A stretch of DNA of 64,000 nt. Source: an uncultured Eubacterium sp. GTDB taxonomy: Bacteria > Bacillota > Clostridia > Lachnospirales > Lachnospiraceae. The stretch covers positions 1 through 64,000 of the forward strand of contig CAKRFN010000008.1 of the NCBI GenBank assembly GCA_934320655.1, written 5' to 3'. Made by a program: the position numbers and the translations under genes. The notes under the pieces are model-generated. The model did no database searches, was not told the origin of the DNA, and saw only the letters and a list, made by a program, of their open reading frames with translations. Below are positions 1 through 8,616 of the stretch, one piece after another; within the stretch, counting starts at the first letter, position 1; every line of letters begins with the position of its first letter.

Positions 1-73
1 GTCAGTAGTCTTATTGTACTCTGAGGTATTTTCAATTTTCAACATCCACGTTTTTTATTATACAGGAAGCTCC

Positions 74-841
74 TTATAACATCTGTTCCATATTGACAAT
101 CTGAATCTGCGCTTCCTCCAGTGCTTTGCGCACCTTTTTCGCATACTGCAAAGCCACCGCGCTATCGCTGTGCACACAGACGGAATCCGCCTGAATCGGA
201 ATCTCCTTTCCTGTCTCCGACACGACAATGCCATCCCGAATCATGCGGATCACCCGCTGTATCGCTTCATTTTCGTCCGTGATCATCGCATGGGGCTTTG
301 CCCTTGAAACCAGATAGCCATCATCCTGATATGCCCGGTCTGCAAACACCTCACTGACTGTTTTCAAACCCATATCGCGTGCCATCTCCAATGTCATCGT
401 GTTCGTCGGAGCGACAAGGATCAGTTCCGGATCGACCGCCAGAATTGCTTCACAGATTTCCTTCGAATACATTTCATTGTAAGGCATCATATTATTCAAC
501 GCACCATGCGGCTTCACATGCTGTAGTTTCATGCCATACATTTTTGCAAAAGCACTGAGTGCACCGATCTGATACACAAGATAATTTTTTAGTTCTCCGG
601 GATTCATAAGGATCTGCCGTCTGCCAAACCCCTGCAGATCCGGAAAGCCCGGATGCACGCCAGGAGCCACGCCCAGCTCCTTGCATCGCTGCACCGTCCG
701 GTTCATCACCATCGGATCTCCCGCATGGACGCCACACGCAATATTTACCGAAGATACCGTGTGCAATATTTCTTCATCACATCCGACCGTATACCGTCCG
801 AAACTCTCCCCGAGATCACTGTTTAAATCTACTTTATACAT
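74..841 (-). CDS. pxpA: 5-oxoprolinase subunit A (LamB/YcsF family)
   Basis: A 255-residue cytoplasmic protein of the LamB/YcsF family, the PxpA subunit of the ATP-dependent 5-oxoprolinase PxpABC, which opens 5-oxoproline (pyroglutamate) to glutamate. The N-terminus carries the family signature NSDLGESFG, followed by NIACGVHAGDP near residues 33-43 and KPHGALNN near residue 110, all typical of the deacetylase-like barrel. Length is normal for the family. The ATG is preceded by GGGAGG at good spacing. PxpB and PxpC are not seen; they could lie beyond the left edge, since the gene reads leftward. The divergent AraC gene shares its promoter region and may control it (inference). Confidence 0.93.
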   Translation of the reverse strand: MYKVDLNSDLGESFGRYTVGCDEEILHTVSSVNIACGVHAGDPMVMNRTVQRCKELGVAPGVHPGFPDLQGFGRRQILMNPGELKNYLVYQIGALSAFAKMYGMKLQHVKPHGALNNMMPYNEMYSKEICEAILAVDPELILVAPTNTMTLEMARDMGLKTVSEVFADRAYQDDGYLVSRAKPHAMITDENEAIQRVIRMIRDGIVVSETGKEIPIQADSVCVHSDSAVALQYAKKVRKALEEAQIQIVNMEQML

Positions 842-877
842 CTTTTTCCTCCCTGTCCGCTTATTTACAAAAATAAA

Positions 878-907
878 TTTATATTTGCACTATAATACAT
901 TTGACAA
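878..907 (-). promoter_or_regulatory. Candidate promoter of pxpA
   Basis: On the minus strand, TTGTCA (902-907) and TATAAA (878-883) are separated by 18 bases and lie about 40 bases upstream of the pxpA start. The -35 box overlaps the -35 box of the divergent araC-type gene, so the two promoters compete for the same DNA. Confidence 0.5.
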
Positions 908-929
908 CGGTTTTATAGATGTATATAAT
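901..929 (+). promoter_or_regulatory. Consensus sigma-A promoter of the AraC-type gene
   Basis: TTGACA (901-906), a 17-base spacer and TATAAT (924-929) form a perfect housekeeping promoter. It points at the regulator starting at 966 and predicts a leader of roughly 30 bases. Confidence 0.8.
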
Positions 930-965
930 CAAAAAATATAACAATATTTGCAACAAGGATCTTTT

Positions 966-1850
966 ATGAGCACAACAATCAAAATTGACGACAATAAAAA
1001 AGCAGATTTTTCCCTGCCCTATGATTTTCCGATCCGCTTATTTTATACCGATCTGGACACGCTCCCCGGTCATATCAACCAATGGCACTGGCATGATGAG
1101 ATCCAGTTTCTCGTCTGTATCTCCGGTCAGCTATCCGTCACTGTTGAAAAAGAAGATTTTCCTTTAGATTCCGGCGACGCACTTTTTATCAATGCAGACC
1201 TGCTGCATACGACCCGATCCATCAACGGTACACATGCGGTCTATGCTACGCTAAACATTGATTTCCGGCTCCTCGCATCATTTGCCGGCAGCCGCATGGA
1301 GCAGTCTTACGTCCTGCCCCTGCGGTCAGATCCATCTCTGACTGCTGTACGGCTGAATCGTGAAATCCCGTGGCAGGCAAAGATACTGTCTGATCTGGAT
1401 CAGATCATAGAAAATCTCAAAGAACAGCCGACAGCCTATGAACTGCTCGTATGCGCCAGACTCTATCAGGTCTGGGCGGCGCTGATTTGTCACCGGGAAA
1501 CTCTGCCACAAACAGCCGCCCATAGCCTGCACCATCAACAGATCAAGCAGATTCTTGACCTGCTGCACGAAGAATACACGGCTCCACTGTCTCTGGATAG
1601 ACTGGCTGCCGCCACCGGTCAGCATAAAAGCAGCCTTTGCCGTATGTTCAAGCAGGAGCTTCACTGTACAATCTCTGCGTATCTGACGACATACCGACTC
1701 GTCAAAAGTCAGGAGCTGCTCCTGAATACCGACCTGTCGATCACGGAAATCGCATATGCGTCAGGCTTTCAGGATACCAGCTATTATATACGCAAATTTA
1801 AAGAAAGTATGCACTGTACGCCACATCAGTGGCGGAAATTGCACCGATAA
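966..1850 (+). CDS. AraC-family transcriptional regulator with cupin-type sensor domain
   Basis: A regulator of about 294 residues. The N-terminal half looks like a cupin effector domain (QWHWHDEIQF followed by DALFINADLLH), the usual small-molecule module of AraC proteins. The C-terminal 100 residues hold two helix-turn-helix units (LSLDRLAAATGQHKSSLCRMF and ITEIAYASGFQDTSYYIRKF). The start chosen is the ATG at 966, eight bases after AAGGA; a TTG at 948 is in frame but overlaps that ribosome site. It is transcribed from a perfect consensus promoter and diverges from pxpA, its likeliest target. The downstream oxidoreductase gene converges on it with a nine-base gap. The effector is unknown. 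Confidence 0.88.
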   Translation: MSTTIKIDDNKKADFSLPYDFPIRLFYTDLDTLPGHINQWHWHDEIQFLVCISGQLSVTVEKEDFPLDSGDALFINADLLHTTRSINGTHAVYATLNIDFRLLASFAGSRMEQSYVLPLRSDPSLTAVRLNREIPWQAKILSDLDQIIENLKEQPTAYELLVCARLYQVWAALICHRETLPQTAAHSLHHQQIKQILDLLHEEYTAPLSLDRLAAATGQHKSSLCRMFKQELHCTISAYLTTYRLVKSQELLLNTDLSITEIAYASGFQDTSYYIRKFKESMHCTPHQWRKLHR

Positions 1851-1859
1851 AACTCCGGT

Positions 1860-2867
1860 CTAAATCTCCGATAACCCAACCGGACGATGCTCTTCCAGTG
1901 ACTTTTTCGCTGCCAGTCCCATACGCACCGACTCCAGTCCGTCTATAATGCCAACAGCCGTATCCCCGTCCTGCTCAATCGCCTGTACAAAACTCTTGAT
2001 TTCACCCGCATATGCCTGCATATACCGCTCAAGAAAAAAGTATAACGGTTTCTCTGCGGTCACGCCGTCCGCACTGCTGACGACAGCCGATGAAACGGTA
2101 TCATTCGATACGTTTACCATGCCCTTTGATCCGAATACTTCTACTCTCTGATCGTAGCCGTAGACTGCTTTTCTGGAATTATCGATTGTGACGAGTGAGC
2201 CGTTCTCCATCTTCATCGTGATCACTGCGGTGTCGACATCCCCGGTTTCGCCGATCGCCGGATCTACCAATACGGCAGCCTCCACATAGATCTCTTCTGC
2301 ATTACATCCCACCAAAAAACGCGCCATATCAAAATCATGGATCGTCATATCGAGGAACATGCCTCCCGACACTTTGATATAGTCTGCACTTGGCGGCTCC
2401 GGATCCCTCGATGTAATACGGATGATATGCGGATCACCGATCCGTCCCTCTGCGACCGCATTCCGAACAGCCGCAAAATTATGGTCAAATCTGCGGTTGA
2501 AACCGACCTGATATTTGACCGGATGCTCCCTGAGCGCCGCCTGCACCTGTTTGATTTTCTGGATATCGTGATCGACCGGTTTCTCACAGAATACATGCTT
2601 TCCGGCTTCGATCGCCTCTATGGATATCGATGCGTGCGTGTCCGTCGACGAACAGATCAGTACCGCATCGATTGCGGAATCTGCAAGGATCTCCTTATAG
2701 TCCTTCGTCACGCGCTCCACACCCATCTGCTTTGCCCATTCCGCCGTCTGCTCATTCATAAACGGATCTGCCAGCACCTTCACTGCCGCATCCGCAACCT
2801 GCGTGCGTATACTCTCCACATGCACTCTGCCGATGCGTCCTGCCCCGATAATTCCTATGTTAATCAT
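1860..2867 (-). CDS. iolG: Inositol 2-dehydrogenase-like Gfo/Idh/MocA oxidoreductase
   Basis: A 335-residue NAD-dependent oxidoreductase. The N-terminal Rossmann fold has GAGRIGRVH at residues 8-16; the family motif CEKP follows near residue 95; the catalytic-domain segment MTIHDFDMARF near residues 172-182 has the Asp/His pair typical of inositol dehydrogenases. Members oxidise myo-inositol or related cyclitols and sugars at C2. Similarity is strongest to IolG, but no other iol genes lie nearby, so the substrate is inferred. GGGAGG precedes the ATG. It sits downstream of the secreted GH5-like gene with a gap of about 55 bases going the opposite way round (2922 end to 2867 start), so co-transcription with that gene is possible. 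Confidence 0.8.
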   Translation of the reverse strand: MINIGIIGAGRIGRVHVESIRTQVADAAVKVLADPFMNEQTAEWAKQMGVERVTKDYKEILADSAIDAVLICSSTDTHASISIEAIEAGKHVFCEKPVDHDIQKIKQVQAALREHPVKYQVGFNRRFDHNFAAVRNAVAEGRIGDPHIIRITSRDPEPPSADYIKVSGGMFLDMTIHDFDMARFLVGCNAEEIYVEAAVLVDPAIGETGDVDTAVITMKMENGSLVTIDNSRKAVYGYDQRVEVFGSKGMVNVSNDTVSSAVVSSADGVTAEKPLYFFLERYMQAYAGEIKSFVQAIEQDGDTAVGIIDGLESVRMGLAAKKSLEEHRPVGLSEI

Positions 2868-2921
2868 AAAATCATCCTCCCTAAATGAATTCCTGATCAG
2901 AAAACATGACCTGCCCTTTTC

Positions 2922-5465
2922 CTAATTTTTTGCGTGCTTTTGTAACAACTTTAACAACGCCATGTTAAACTGGTCATAATGCTGATATTTCTGTGTTTTT
3001 CCACCTTTCATTGCAAGATCTGTCCGAAACAGCATCACATCATAATCGTTGCTGTACCAGCCATAACCATAATGATCAAACATCGATAACAGATCCTCAT
3101 AATACGCGGACAGTGACTTCCATGTCGTGTTGCTAAAGCATCCATTCTCAAACCGAACCTGTGCAGTTCCTGAAAAATCATGAATTGCCCCGCCCCATGC
3201 ACCGATTGTCTTTTTCGATGACTCCAGCCATACAGACTCGGACTTCCATGTCACATCTTTACCGATCGTTATATGGCTGCCCTGATCACTGTTCGGTCCG
3301 ATCAGCAGCGTTGAAGTCTTTTTGAGGAATACTCCATCCTCATTCGATCCATCTAAATACGCATCATAACGGCTCTTCAAATACCACCGTTCTACTTCAT
3401 AGGATTTTGGAAGAACCACCTTTAGTCCACTCCAGCCCGTCCATCCGTTTTTGCTTGCAATGGTCAGCTTTTTTGTATCCTTTTCCAAGGTCACGCTGAT
3501 TTTCTTATTGCTCTCCGCGTAGGTGTGATAGATTGACAACTTACCGCCGACCTGATACTGCTGTTCGCCCAGCTTTTCATTATAAAGCACCGTTCCGTCT
3601 GCATCCAGTGACACCTCATTGTCTGCTGACGATTCACTTAGATACAGTTGAATCTTTGTGCCCTTCGGCAGACAGCCATCCAGTGTCAGCGGTTCTCCAT
3701 CGGAAAAAGAATTTTTCGCGGCATAATAAGTCACCGGATAATCGGTCAGGAACATACTATGCCCTTCATTGTCAATATCCGCACCGTCATCCGCAGGCAT
3801 ACCCGCATAGACATAGGGCATCTCGCAGAAATTGTAAGTGATCCGCGTATTGTCATACTTCTTCCCTATCCTCTCATAAGCCAGTGTACTTTCTCCGACC
3901 GCCAGCTCCAGATCATTATTACTGGTCGCCTCATATAAGATGAACCGATCCGGATCTACCGCACGAATTGCCGCTATTCCCTTGTCCAAAGTATTTACGA
4001 TATCTTCCTGTGTATATTCCGGTGCCGCAAGCCCCGAAGACAGATTGGGATTGGTTGCCTCAAAAAATGGCGTAAAGGACAAATATGCTCCCGGCACATC
4101 CTGATATCTGGTTGCCAGAAACGCCCATACTTTTTCATATTGTTTCTGCTTTTTTTCGTTGACAAACAGATCCAGATCAGCCTTTAAAACATCAAAGCCA
4201 TCTGCGGATCGCACAATGGTACGTCCCGGAACGGTCGTCAACCGGAGATTCATATGGACTCCATAATAAACAGATGCCGCTACCATTTCATCCAGTTTTT
4301 TCAGTTCTGTGAGATTGACCTTTTTCAGATCATCCGAAAAGATCGTCTCATAAGTAATGTCCTGCATGATTGAAGAGAATCCCCATTTGGAAATGTTATG
4401 AACATCATTTGCATTATGCCGGATCGTATCTCCCGAGCCTCCATCCAGAACAAAACCGGTCAGCCGCGGCAGATCCTCTAACGTTTTCACCTTTGTCTTT
4501 TTCGCCTGTGTCAACAGATCGCTGCTCAATATATTTTTATCCGCATGGACCGCCTGACTGCTCGTTGCGGATATATATTCGTCCTTTTCTACGCTGTCTG
4601 CAAGGCGCGTCACCGCACAGACTGCCATCTCGGTCGTAAACGGATCTTTGTTGCGTATGCTGCGATTGACCCAGTCATAGGCAACTACCTGTTGTCCCGT
4701 GAATATCATATCCTGTGAATATTCCGTATAGATAGCCGCATGCCATGTATTCCAGAAATACGCAGCACTCAGTTCATTCTCCCAGTGGTTTTCGGAAGTA
4801 TCTTTTTTCCCGAAATCCGGACAGAGCTTCTTGATATCGGAGGAATAGACCATAAAATCCTCGTCCTCCCAGATCTCTGCCCCCGGATCATAGTTGTATC
4901 CGTCCGCACCGATCGCCACCGCGGCATAATAGGACATCACAATCGCATCACCACGGGTGATCTTTTTGTTATAGTTTTTCACCTTCTTGTCAAAATAGGA
5001 CAGCTTTCCGCCCTTCTGGGTGATCATCCTGCGAAGCATCGAACGGTACTCTGTGGATGTCACCTGTGCTGTTTTGCTTTTGCTCTGATAACTGCGATCC
5101 ACATAATCCATCCAGAAAGCCCGGTTATAGTCATCCTCAAAGGCATAGGTCTTATTCCTGACTGTCACCTTACAGGTGTACTTTTTCCCTCCTACCGATG
5201 CCGTAATCTGCGCAGTTCCCTTCCTGTTCGCTGTAACCACACCATTTTTGTTTACTGTTGCCACCTTCCTGTTGCTGCTACTCCACGACACCTGCTTTGA
5301 CGTTCCCGATACAGAAAGCCACAGCGGATCTCCCGCGTACAGCGTTGCCGATGTTTTGTTCAGCTTCACCTTTCCCGCCGCCTGTGCCCCATCAGCCGGA
5401 AAAAGTGTAAGCACCAGCACCACACATAGCAGCACACTGAAAAAATGTCTGATCTGATTCTTCAT
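2922..5465 (-). CDS. Secreted Big2 / SLH-like / modified GH5-like glycoside hydrolase
   Basis: An 847-residue exported protein. Residues 1-30 are a signal peptide ending AQAA. Residues about 31-103 form a Big2 immunoglobulin-like domain. Residues about 110-290 are helical and contain two segments like S-layer-homology repeats (ITRGDAIVMSYYAA near 170 and PFTTEMAVCAVTRLADS near 275), possibly a wall anchor. From about 335 the pattern follows a GH5 barrel: MNLRL near 405, YLSFTPFFEATNP at 461-472 where GH5 enzymes have the Asn-Glu acid/base (Glu469), ITYNFCEMPYVYAG near 542 (strand 6), and RFENG at 771-775 in the place of the nucleophile loop (Glu773). About 200 residues of beta-rich sequence are inserted between strands 6 and 7. 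Substrate unknown. AAGGAGG precedes the ATG. Confidence 0.68.
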   Translation of the reverse strand: MKNQIRHFFSVLLCVVLVLTLFPADGAQAAGKVKLNKTSATLYAGDPLWLSVSGTSKQVSWSSSNRKVATVNKNGVVTANRKGTAQITASVGGKKYTCKVTVRNKTYAFEDDYNRAFWMDYVDRSYQSKSKTAQVTSTEYRSMLRRMITQKGGKLSYFDKKVKNYNKKITRGDAIVMSYYAAVAIGADGYNYDPGAEIWEDEDFMVYSSDIKKLCPDFGKKDTSENHWENELSAAYFWNTWHAAIYTEYSQDMIFTGQQVVAYDWVNRSIRNKDPFTTEMAVCAVTRLADSVEKDEYISATSSQAVHADKNILSSDLLTQAKKTKVKTLEDLPRLTGFVLDGGSGDTIRHNANDVHNISKWGFSSIMQDITYETIFSDDLKKVNLTELKKLDEMVAASVYYGVHMNLRLTTVPGRTIVRSADGFDVLKADLDLFVNEKKQKQYEKVWAFLATRYQDVPGAYLSFTPFFEATNPNLSSGLAAPEYTQEDIVNTLDKGIAAIRAVDPDRFILYEATSNNDLELAVGESTLAYERIGKKYDNTRITYNFCEMPYVYAGMPADDGADIDNEGHSMFLTDYPVTYYAAKNSFSDGEPLTLDGCLPKGTKIQLYLSESSADNEVSLDADGTVLYNEKLGEQQYQVGGKLSIYHTYAESNKKISVTLEKDTKKLTIASKNGWTGWSGLKVVLPKSYEVERWYLKSRYDAYLDGSNEDGVFLKKTSTLLIGPNSDQGSHITIGKDVTWKSESVWLESSKKTIGAWGGAIHDFSGTAQVRFENGCFSNTTWKSLSAYYEDLLSMFDHYGYGWYSNDYDVMLFRTDLAMKGGKTQKYQHYDQFNMALLKLLQKHAKN

Positions 5466-5541
5466 ACTTTTACCCCTCCTTGTAGAAAATTTTTACTTTC
5501 ATCAGATATTTCACCTGAAGTAAACTTAAATGAAACTTAAA

Positions 5542-6399
5542 TTACATTTCCAACAACTTATTCTCACTCTTTGGTATTTTTATCTGCTCTGCTGTATTCA
5601 AAACATTTAGCTGATATTCCGCAATTTCCTGTAAGCTTTTAAATCTTTCCTCTTTTCCCTTTCCTTCCTTAATCATCTGTGCATTATGAGATTCCAGATT
5701 AGAGAGTACCGTCAATTCATTGATGGTTGCAAAATCTCTGACATTACACTTTTTTGCTAATGTCGGATTAGCTTCCCTCCACGCTTTTGCTGTAAATCCA
5801 AATAATGCCACATTTAATATATCCGCTTCTTCTGCATATGCCAGCCATTGTAGATTCTCTCTATAATTCATCCGCGGAATCAAATAATTCTTTACAGCAT
5901 CTGTCTGGATTAAATAATTATTTTTAGTCAAAAAACGCTTTGCATTCCACTCACTTTGCTCTAAATTATTTTCCTCTTCCTTCAACCGTTGGAATTCTTT
6001 AATCAAATATAATTTAAAAACCGGACTAACTGCAGATGCAAATTCAAAGGCAATATCTTTATGAGCATATGTACCACCATATTTTCCACGCTTGACATGT
6101 AGTCCTATAGCATTCGTTTGACTAATCCATTCCGAAACACTTAATACAAATGTATGTAAACCTGCTTCAGATTTAAAGTGGTCGAATTCGACCACTTTAA
6201 AATCAGGGTTATAAATCATTTCCCACGTTCCTAAAAATTCTAACGTATTTCTATTTCGCAACCAGTTTTTTACAACATCTGCATTACGTGATTCTCCTGC
6301 TTTCGCTTTCGCAATATCCGTAATACAGATATAATCATCCATTTCCTGTTCCGAAATTGAAATTGGTACATGTTGTACTTCAATTATTCGATTCTTCAT
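5542..6399 (-). CDS. KilA-N domain protein
   Basis: A 285-residue protein whose first half is a KilA-N domain, a DNA-binding fold common in phages and mobile islands: DYICITDIAKA near residue 22, KNWLRNRNTLEFLG near 45 and the conserved GKYGGTYAHKDIAFEFA near 106-122 followed by FKLYLIKEFQRL. The C-terminal half is less typical and could bind a partner. GGAGATG precedes the ATG. It overlaps the 3' end of the upstream HTH gene by 20 bases, so the pair is one operon. Its DNA is much more AT-rich than that of its neighbours, which points to horizontal acquisition. No integrase or attachment site was found. Function in the host is unknown. Confidence 0.85.
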   Translation of the reverse strand: MKNRIIEVQHVPISISEQEMDDYICITDIAKAKAGESRNADVVKNWLRNRNTLEFLGTWEMIYNPDFKVVEFDHFKSEAGLHTFVLSVSEWISQTNAIGLHVKRGKYGGTYAHKDIAFEFASAVSPVFKLYLIKEFQRLKEEENNLEQSEWNAKRFLTKNNYLIQTDAVKNYLIPRMNYRENLQWLAYAEEADILNVALFGFTAKAWREANPTLAKKCNVRDFATINELTVLSNLESHNAQMIKEGKGKEERFKSLQEIAEYQLNVLNTAEQIKIPKSENKLLEM

Positions 6400-6595
6400 C
6401 TACATCTCCATTTTTTGTAAAAGTTTCCATTTTTATCCTATATGTTAATAATCGAAAAACATAATCCGGCATTTTCCTTGTTCCTCTTTCCCACTCCGTT
6501 ACAGTTCTGTAAGGAATTCCAAAATACTCACAAAATTCCTTCCGATTCATTCCTGTACTTTCCCTTAATTCTTTTATTTGATCTTTTATTTCCAT
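6380..6595 (-). CDS. Small XRE-like helix-turn-helix protein
   Basis: A 71-residue protein consisting of one helix-turn-helix: MNRKEFCEYFGIPYRTVTEW, then ERGTRKMPDYVFRLL. Proteins of this type read KEFCEYFGIPYRTVQ.W.G and are usually small phage-type or toxin-antitoxin-type regulators. The start chosen is the ATG at 6595 because GAGGAAG lies just upstream; an in-frame ATG at 6646 lacks such a site. It overlaps the KilA-N gene by 20 bases and is probably its regulator or partner (inference). Confidence 0.75.
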   Translation of the reverse strand: MEIKDQIKELRESTGMNRKEFCEYFGIPYRTVTEWERGTRKMPDYVFRLLTYRIKMETFTKNGDVDEESNN

Positions 6596-6625
6596 ACTCT
6601 TCCTCGTTTTACACATTGTGTATAT

Positions 6626-6654
6626 ACCATAGCATACTTTTCTCATAAAGACAA
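6626..6654 (-). promoter_or_regulatory. Candidate promoter of the HTH/KilA-N pair
   Basis: Minus strand TTGTCT (6649-6654), 17 bases, and TATGGT (6626-6631) preceded by TGC. A short inverted repeat ACACA-T-TGTGT (6611-6621) lies just downstream and could be an operator for the encoded HTH protein. Confidence 0.4.
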
Positions 6655-6661
6655 TATTTTT

Positions 6662-8431
6662 TTAATCTGGCAAACTACTCGCCACACACAATGCCCCCCA
6701 ACCAAGCTGCGGGTTCGGATACTCATCGATCCCCGGCAAAGCGCGTGCGCCACGGATCAGATATGCCTTTACTTTTTCACCGTACAGATACGGATCGCGT
6801 CCGGTCACGATGCCCCATTGCATGAGCAGTGCTGCGGATCCGGTGACAAACGGTGTCGCCATCGAGGTGCCCGTGCGGGATGCGTAACCGCCTCCGGGCG
6901 CACAGGAGATAATATCCACACCCGGCGCGACGAGATCCGGTTTGATCTGGCGGAGCGCCCTCGTATAGCCGCGTCCCGAAAACGCCGCCGGTGCATCCGT
7001 AAACGAATCATACGCACCGACTGACAGGACACCTGCTGCCGTCGACGGGATCGTGAGTGTTGTCTCTGGTGTAGAGCGCAAAAATCCGGTTGCCGGGCTG
7101 ATCGACGCCCCTGCCGGAAGCCACAGATCATACGCGCCATCGACGATGCGCTCCGGCACCAGACGGATTTGCCAGATACTCGCATCAATATAGCTGCCCT
7201 CCGCTGGGAGCAGTTCTAAATAAATCTCCTGAAATGGGCTGTAAGGGCTCGGCTCTCCATAATATATGAGCAGATCCGTCGCCCCAAGCCTGCTGCTCCT
7301 GCTGCCGGACACCGGACGGATCACCTCCCGCAGTACACCTCCCGGATGGATCAGTTCAATCGAAAAACTGTCCGTATACGACTTCCAGAGCTGAATATTC
7401 AGCCCTGTTTCATAATCCGCAACCGCCAGCTCAATCGTCTCCGGCTCACGGTTCAACATACCGGATGTATGCACACGCTTCGTCGCCTCATTTCCGCTGC
7501 CTGCGACAATACTGCACTTCCAATAGCCGGAAATGTCCGTCAGATAGGTTTCCAGCAGCGAATTGCCGCTGTGTGAACCATAATTATTGCCAAAGCTGAG
7601 ATTCAACGCGAGCGGCATACCCCCCTCTCTGGCAGTGCGGATGCAATAATCAACCGCCGTCATGAGCTCTGTCGTTCGCGGAAACGATCCGCCGCCCGGC
7701 ACACCGAGCTTTACGATCAAAAGCTCACTCTCATATGCCACACCGCGATTTGCTCCGCCAGAGGCGCGCCCGTTGCCCGCAGCGATCCCCGCCACATGCG
7801 TCCCGTGTCCGGAGGTATCCGTCTGCGGCACGATCTGCGCCGCCTCCTGCGGCGTTGCTGCGGCAACCGCCTCGTTGAGCACCTCATTCGTATATTCCAC
7901 CCCCTGCTGATACCCGGAGGGCGGACGTTCGCCCTCCCGCGCAACGGCAGTCTGATCCCAGAGTGCCACGATCCGGCTTGTACCGTCCGCCCTGCAAAAA
8001 TCCGGATGCCGATAGTCGATCCCGCTGTCTACCACAGCGACCAATACGCCGCTCCCGGTCAGATTGGAGCTGCTGCCTGCCGCGCCTCTCCCGGTCTGTA
8101 CCGGCAGCATACAGGATGCCCGCCGTCCCTGTGCCGCCTCGAAATATAACTGCTTAGGCTTTTCGATATACTCAATCTGCGGCAGAGCCGCCAGCACATC
8201 CAGTGCCTCCTGCGGCACACGCAATATCGCATACTCGTTTAACAGCTCCGTGATCTGCCACTGCGGAAACTGCTGTGCAAGCAATTCAAGCGAGCCGTAA
8301 TATTTTACAATGACCTCCCACGTGCTGTCCGTGGCATCATAACCTACAGACAGCTCCGGCGACCGCATCCGCTCACTCTCGCCGACATCCAGTGCCAGAT
8401 TTAACAGGTTTTCGATTTTTGCTGAATTCAT
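6662..8431 (-). CDS. Subtilisin-like S8 peptidase (Csp-like)
   Basis: A 589-residue serine protease of the subtilisin family. The catalytic triad is complete: Asp135 in VVDSGIDYRHPDF, His209 in SGHGTHVAG and Ser523 in GTSMATP; the oxyanion Asn is probably that of AGSGNEA near 314. A jelly-roll-like segment of about 130 residues (about 335-460) sits between the oxyanion and Ser blocks. There is no signal peptide. The layout resembles the Csp germination-protease group of Clostridia (family knowledge), but association with germination is not shown here. The first about 100 residues look like a propeptide. Start chosen at ATG 8431; the longer frame to 8527 has no ribosome site. Confidence 0.85.
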   Translation of the reverse strand: MNSAKIENLLNLALDVGESERMRSPELSVGYDATDSTWEVIVKYYGSLELLAQQFPQWQITELLNEYAILRVPQEALDVLAALPQIEYIEKPKQLYFEAAQGRRASCMLPVQTGRGAAGSSSNLTGSGVLVAVVDSGIDYRHPDFCRADGTSRIVALWDQTAVAREGERPPSGYQQGVEYTNEVLNEAVAAATPQEAAQIVPQTDTSGHGTHVAGIAAGNGRASGGANRGVAYESELLIVKLGVPGGGSFPRTTELMTAVDYCIRTAREGGMPLALNLSFGNNYGSHSGNSLLETYLTDISGYWKCSIVAGSGNEATKRVHTSGMLNREPETIELAVADYETGLNIQLWKSYTDSFSIELIHPGGVLREVIRPVSGSRSSRLGATDLLIYYGEPSPYSPFQEIYLELLPAEGSYIDASIWQIRLVPERIVDGAYDLWLPAGASISPATGFLRSTPETTLTIPSTAAGVLSVGAYDSFTDAPAAFSGRGYTRALRQIKPDLVAPGVDIISCAPGGGYASRTGTSMATPFVTGSAALLMQWGIVTGRDPYLYGEKVKAYLIRGARALPGIDEYPNPQLGWGALCVASSLPD

Positions 8432-8539
8432 AGAAAACTCACATTTTACACATTTGCTAATATTATATTTATAAGCACTGAAACGGTTCCGTCTCTTACT
8501 GTGCCTGTCCTGCTTGCAAATTGTCATCTGCTATGCTAC

Positions 8540-8577
8540 AATTTTTTGTAGTTAGTTATACCTAACTACAAAAAATT
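8540..8577. promoter_or_regulatory. Perfect 16-bp-arm palindrome, candidate metalloregulator operator
   Basis: The arms at 8540-8555 and 8562-8577 are exact reverse complements around a six-base centre. The core reads TTAGTTATACCTAA-like, resembling DtxR/MntR-type operators (family knowledge). It lies 40 bases before the ZIP metal transporter and between divergent genes. It is AT-rich and its T-run is part of the arm, which argues against a terminator. Confidence 0.55.
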
Positions 8578-8616
8578 AATTATCTCACACTTTTCACATA
8601 ACAGGAGGTGTATCAT

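Noticed and set aside
1..73. Left edge region
   Set aside because: No gene, hairpin or promoter could be supported in these 73 bases.
948..965. TTG start for the first AraC gene
   Set aside because: It overlaps the AAGGA ribosome site that fits the ATG at 966.
8540..8577. Palindrome read as an intrinsic terminator
   Set aside because: The T-run belongs to the base-paired arm, the stem is AT-rich, and it lies upstream of both flanking genes.
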